Shown here: positions 62,761 through 64,000 of the stretch, piece after piece
How the letters are laid out: every line of letters begins with the position of its first letter
Position numbering within the stretch: position 1 is the stretch's first letter
NCBI GenBank assembly: GCA_016200895.1
Contig: JACQDX010000104.1
Location: 62,001 to 126,000, forward strand
Origin: Burkholderiales bacterium
GTDB lineage: Bacteria > Pseudomonadota > Gammaproteobacteria > Burkholderiales > Burkholderiaceae_D
Reading direction: 5' to 3'
Length of the DNA: 64,000 nt
Position numbers and translations under genes: made by a program
Notes under the pieces: model-generated
Told to the model about the DNA's origin: nothing
Database searches by the model: none
Seen by the model: the letters and a program-made list of their open reading frames with translations, nothing else

Positions 62761-64000
62761 TTATTTCCTGGTTTCTGCTGCGGAGGCCGGAGCAGGCGCT
62801 GATGCTGCTGGCGTCGAAGCAGGAACGGATGTCGACGCAGATGTTGAAGTAGATGCAGAAGCACCACCGCCTCCCTTACGCCGTTTGCCACCACGCGGCT
62901 CATCGCCGCCGCCAGGTCTGGCTAATGCCGCTATAACTTCAACTTTGCCGCCATCGCGCAAACGGTCTGCTCCATCGGCCACCAACTGGTCACCTGGCCT
63001 GAGCTCAGCCTTGACGGCCACCCAGTCACCATCGGTAGCCAGCGTGGTGACAGGCTTCAGGGTAACCACACCACCTTCACCGACGACGTAGACAAAATTA
63101 CCTACGGTGCCGCGCTGTACTGATGCGACAGGCACTGCCAGCGCATCTTTCATGGTATCGAGTTGCAAGCGCACATTCACAAACTGGTTGGGGAACAGGC
63201 CATTGTCCTTGTTGGGGAACAGGGCCTTGACCTTGATCGTGCCTGTCGTCAAATCTATGCTGTTGTCGGTATTGGCGACACTGCCTTCGGCCAGGATATT
63301 TTTTTGCTCCCTGTCCCATGCTTCTACCCGCAAAGGCACATCGTTTTTCATTTGCTGGCGCAATTTATCGAGGCGCACATCGGGTATCGCAAATACAATC
63401 GCAACCGGCTGTGTTTGTGTGATCGACACCAGGCCATTGGTGTCTGAACTATGCACGATATTGCCCAGGTCAGCCTGCTTCAAACCAGCAAGGCCAGAGA
63501 TGGGGGCAGTCACACGGGTGTAACTCAACTGCAATTTGGCATTATCTACTGAGGCCTGGTCAGACAGGATGGTGCCGTGCAATTGTTGCACCAGTGCTTC
63601 TTGCGTATCCATTTGTTGTTTTGGGGCGGCCTGTTTTTCGACCAGGTCTTTGTAACGCTGGTAATCCAGTTCGGCATTTTTTAACTGCGCCTGGTCACGC
63701 GCCAGAGTGCCCTGTGCCAGTGACAAGGCAATCTGGAAAGGCTTGGGATCTATCTGTGCCAGCAACTGTCCAGCCTGCACAGCCTGGCCTTCCTTGAAAT
63801 AAATCGCTTTGAGTTCACCATCTGCCTTGGTACGCACGATAGCAGTATTGGCGGCAGAAATATTGCCTATCGCGGTGACAATGAGACGTATGTCGCGCTT
63901 TTGCGCAGGTACGACGGACACAGGCTGCACCTTATTGCCGCCATCACGCCCGCCGCCTCGCTTACCTGAATTCCCTGAATTTCCTGAAGGGCCATTGCCT
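62761..64000 (-). CDS. RND periplasmic adaptor subunit, MdtA-like (5' end outside window)
   Basis: About 413 residues are visible and the frame is open at the window edge (reading GNGPSGNSGNSGKRGGG there), so the start lies beyond 64000. The HlyD/MFP domain has VTAIGNISAANTAIVRTKADGELKAIYFKEGQAVQAGQLLAQIDP, an alpha-hairpin (ELDYQRYKDLVEKQAAPKQQMD) and LSYTRVTAPISGLAGL. The tail (~60 residues) is Gly/Lys/Arg then Ser/Thr/Ala/Pro-rich, longer than usual for MdtA. It is first of the adaptor-pump-pump-channel operon. Confidence 0.9.
   Translation of the reverse strand, partial: GNGPSGNSGNSGKRGGGRDGGNKVQPVSVVPAQKRDIRLIVTAIGNISAANTAIVRTKADGELKAIYFKEGQAVQAGQLLAQIDPKPFQIALSLAQGTLARDQAQLKNAELDYQRYKDLVEKQAAPKQQMDTQEALVQQLHGTILSDQASVDNAKLQLSYTRVTAPISGLAGLKQADLGNIVHSSDTNGLVSITQTQPVAIVFAIPDVRLDKLRQQMKNDVPLRVEAWDREQKNILAEGSVANTDNSIDLTTGTIKVKALFPNKDNGLFPNQFVNVRLQLDTMKDALAVPVASVQRGTVGNFVYVVGEGGVVTLKPVTTLATDGDWVAVKAELRPGDQLVADGADRLRDGGKVEVIAALARPGGGDEPRGGKRRKGGGGASASTSTSASTSVPASTPAASAPAPASAAETRK

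Noticed and set aside
1..64000. CRISPR arrays, tRNA or rRNA genes, riboswitches, complete insertion sequences
   Set aside because: I looked for direct-repeat/spacer periodicity, cloverleaf ends and transposase motifs and found none I could support by eye. A covariance-model scan would be needed to exclude small RNAs.

Overview
The window is chromosomal DNA of a mesophilic Gram-negative bacterium, most likely a betaproteobacterium of the Burkholderiales (Oxalobacteraceae type). This rests on the gene content (FadE/FadN-like/FadA operon, tandem MdtB/MdtC-type RND pumps, many TetR/LysR/AraC regulators, TelA, OFA-type MFS, Tat substrates) and a coding GC near 50-55 percent. The placement is my reading of the proteins, not a database result. 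I saw no rRNA, tRNA or CRISPR array.

Layout. 1-2.0 kb: the 3' end of hscC (Hsp70 type) and an overlapping J-like gene. 2.0-4.1 kb: a three-gene minus-strand operon of a P-loop polynucleotide-kinase-like protein, a Thg1-like 3'-5' RNA polymerase and a multi-pass membrane protein, a plausible RNA repair unit. 4.1-8.1 kb: an AraC regulator, an MDR dehydrogenase with a SnoaL-like protein, a TetR regulator and an Hsp15-like S4 protein. 8.4-16.4 kb: a fatty acid beta-oxidation cluster (TetR, acyl-CoA dehydrogenase, HAD/ECH fusion, thiolase, alpha/beta hydrolase, enoyl-CoA hydratase).

16.4-23.0 kb is a patchwork: an IS21-like end, a frameshifted AT-rich gene, a Tat-exported FAD oxidase, a TetR gene with two strong operator palindromes, a SnoaL/LysR pair, and broken remnants of an alpha/beta hydrolase, an NAD-binding dehydrogenase, an amidase, an integrase and kup.

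23.2-32.4 kb holds the most striking locus. It is a seven-gene operon: TelA, VWA protein, zinc-ribbon FHA protein, GlnX-like four-TM membrane protein, coiled-coil protein, zinc-ribbon PknG-type Ser/Thr kinase with TPR tail, and zinc-ribbon PP2C phosphatase. It reads as a complete phospho-signalling system: membrane sensor, kinase, phosphatase, FHA reader and TelA/VWA effectors.

32.8-42 kb is a stress-protein island: a DUF6766 membrane protein, a hemerythrin/KGG-repeat fusion with its own internal start, small KGG-like and acidic proteins, a stress SDR, DUF3606, DUF4142, NnrD with a histidine phosphatase, and a broken SDR paralogue. 42-48 kb carries three regulator/target pairs (MmyB-type XRE with a methyltransferase, DMT transporter, LysR with a quinone oxidoreductase). 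47.8-55 kb holds an OFA-family transporter, an FAH protein, a ketopantoate-reductase-like protein, an acyl-CoA ligase, a PhnD-like binding protein and a Tat-exported dienelactone hydrolase. 55-64 kb is an RND efflux operon (adaptor, two 1037-residue pumps, outer membrane factor), cut by the window edge. A 99-111 bp inverted-repeat element occurs three times (5.2, 8.2 and 49.3 kb).
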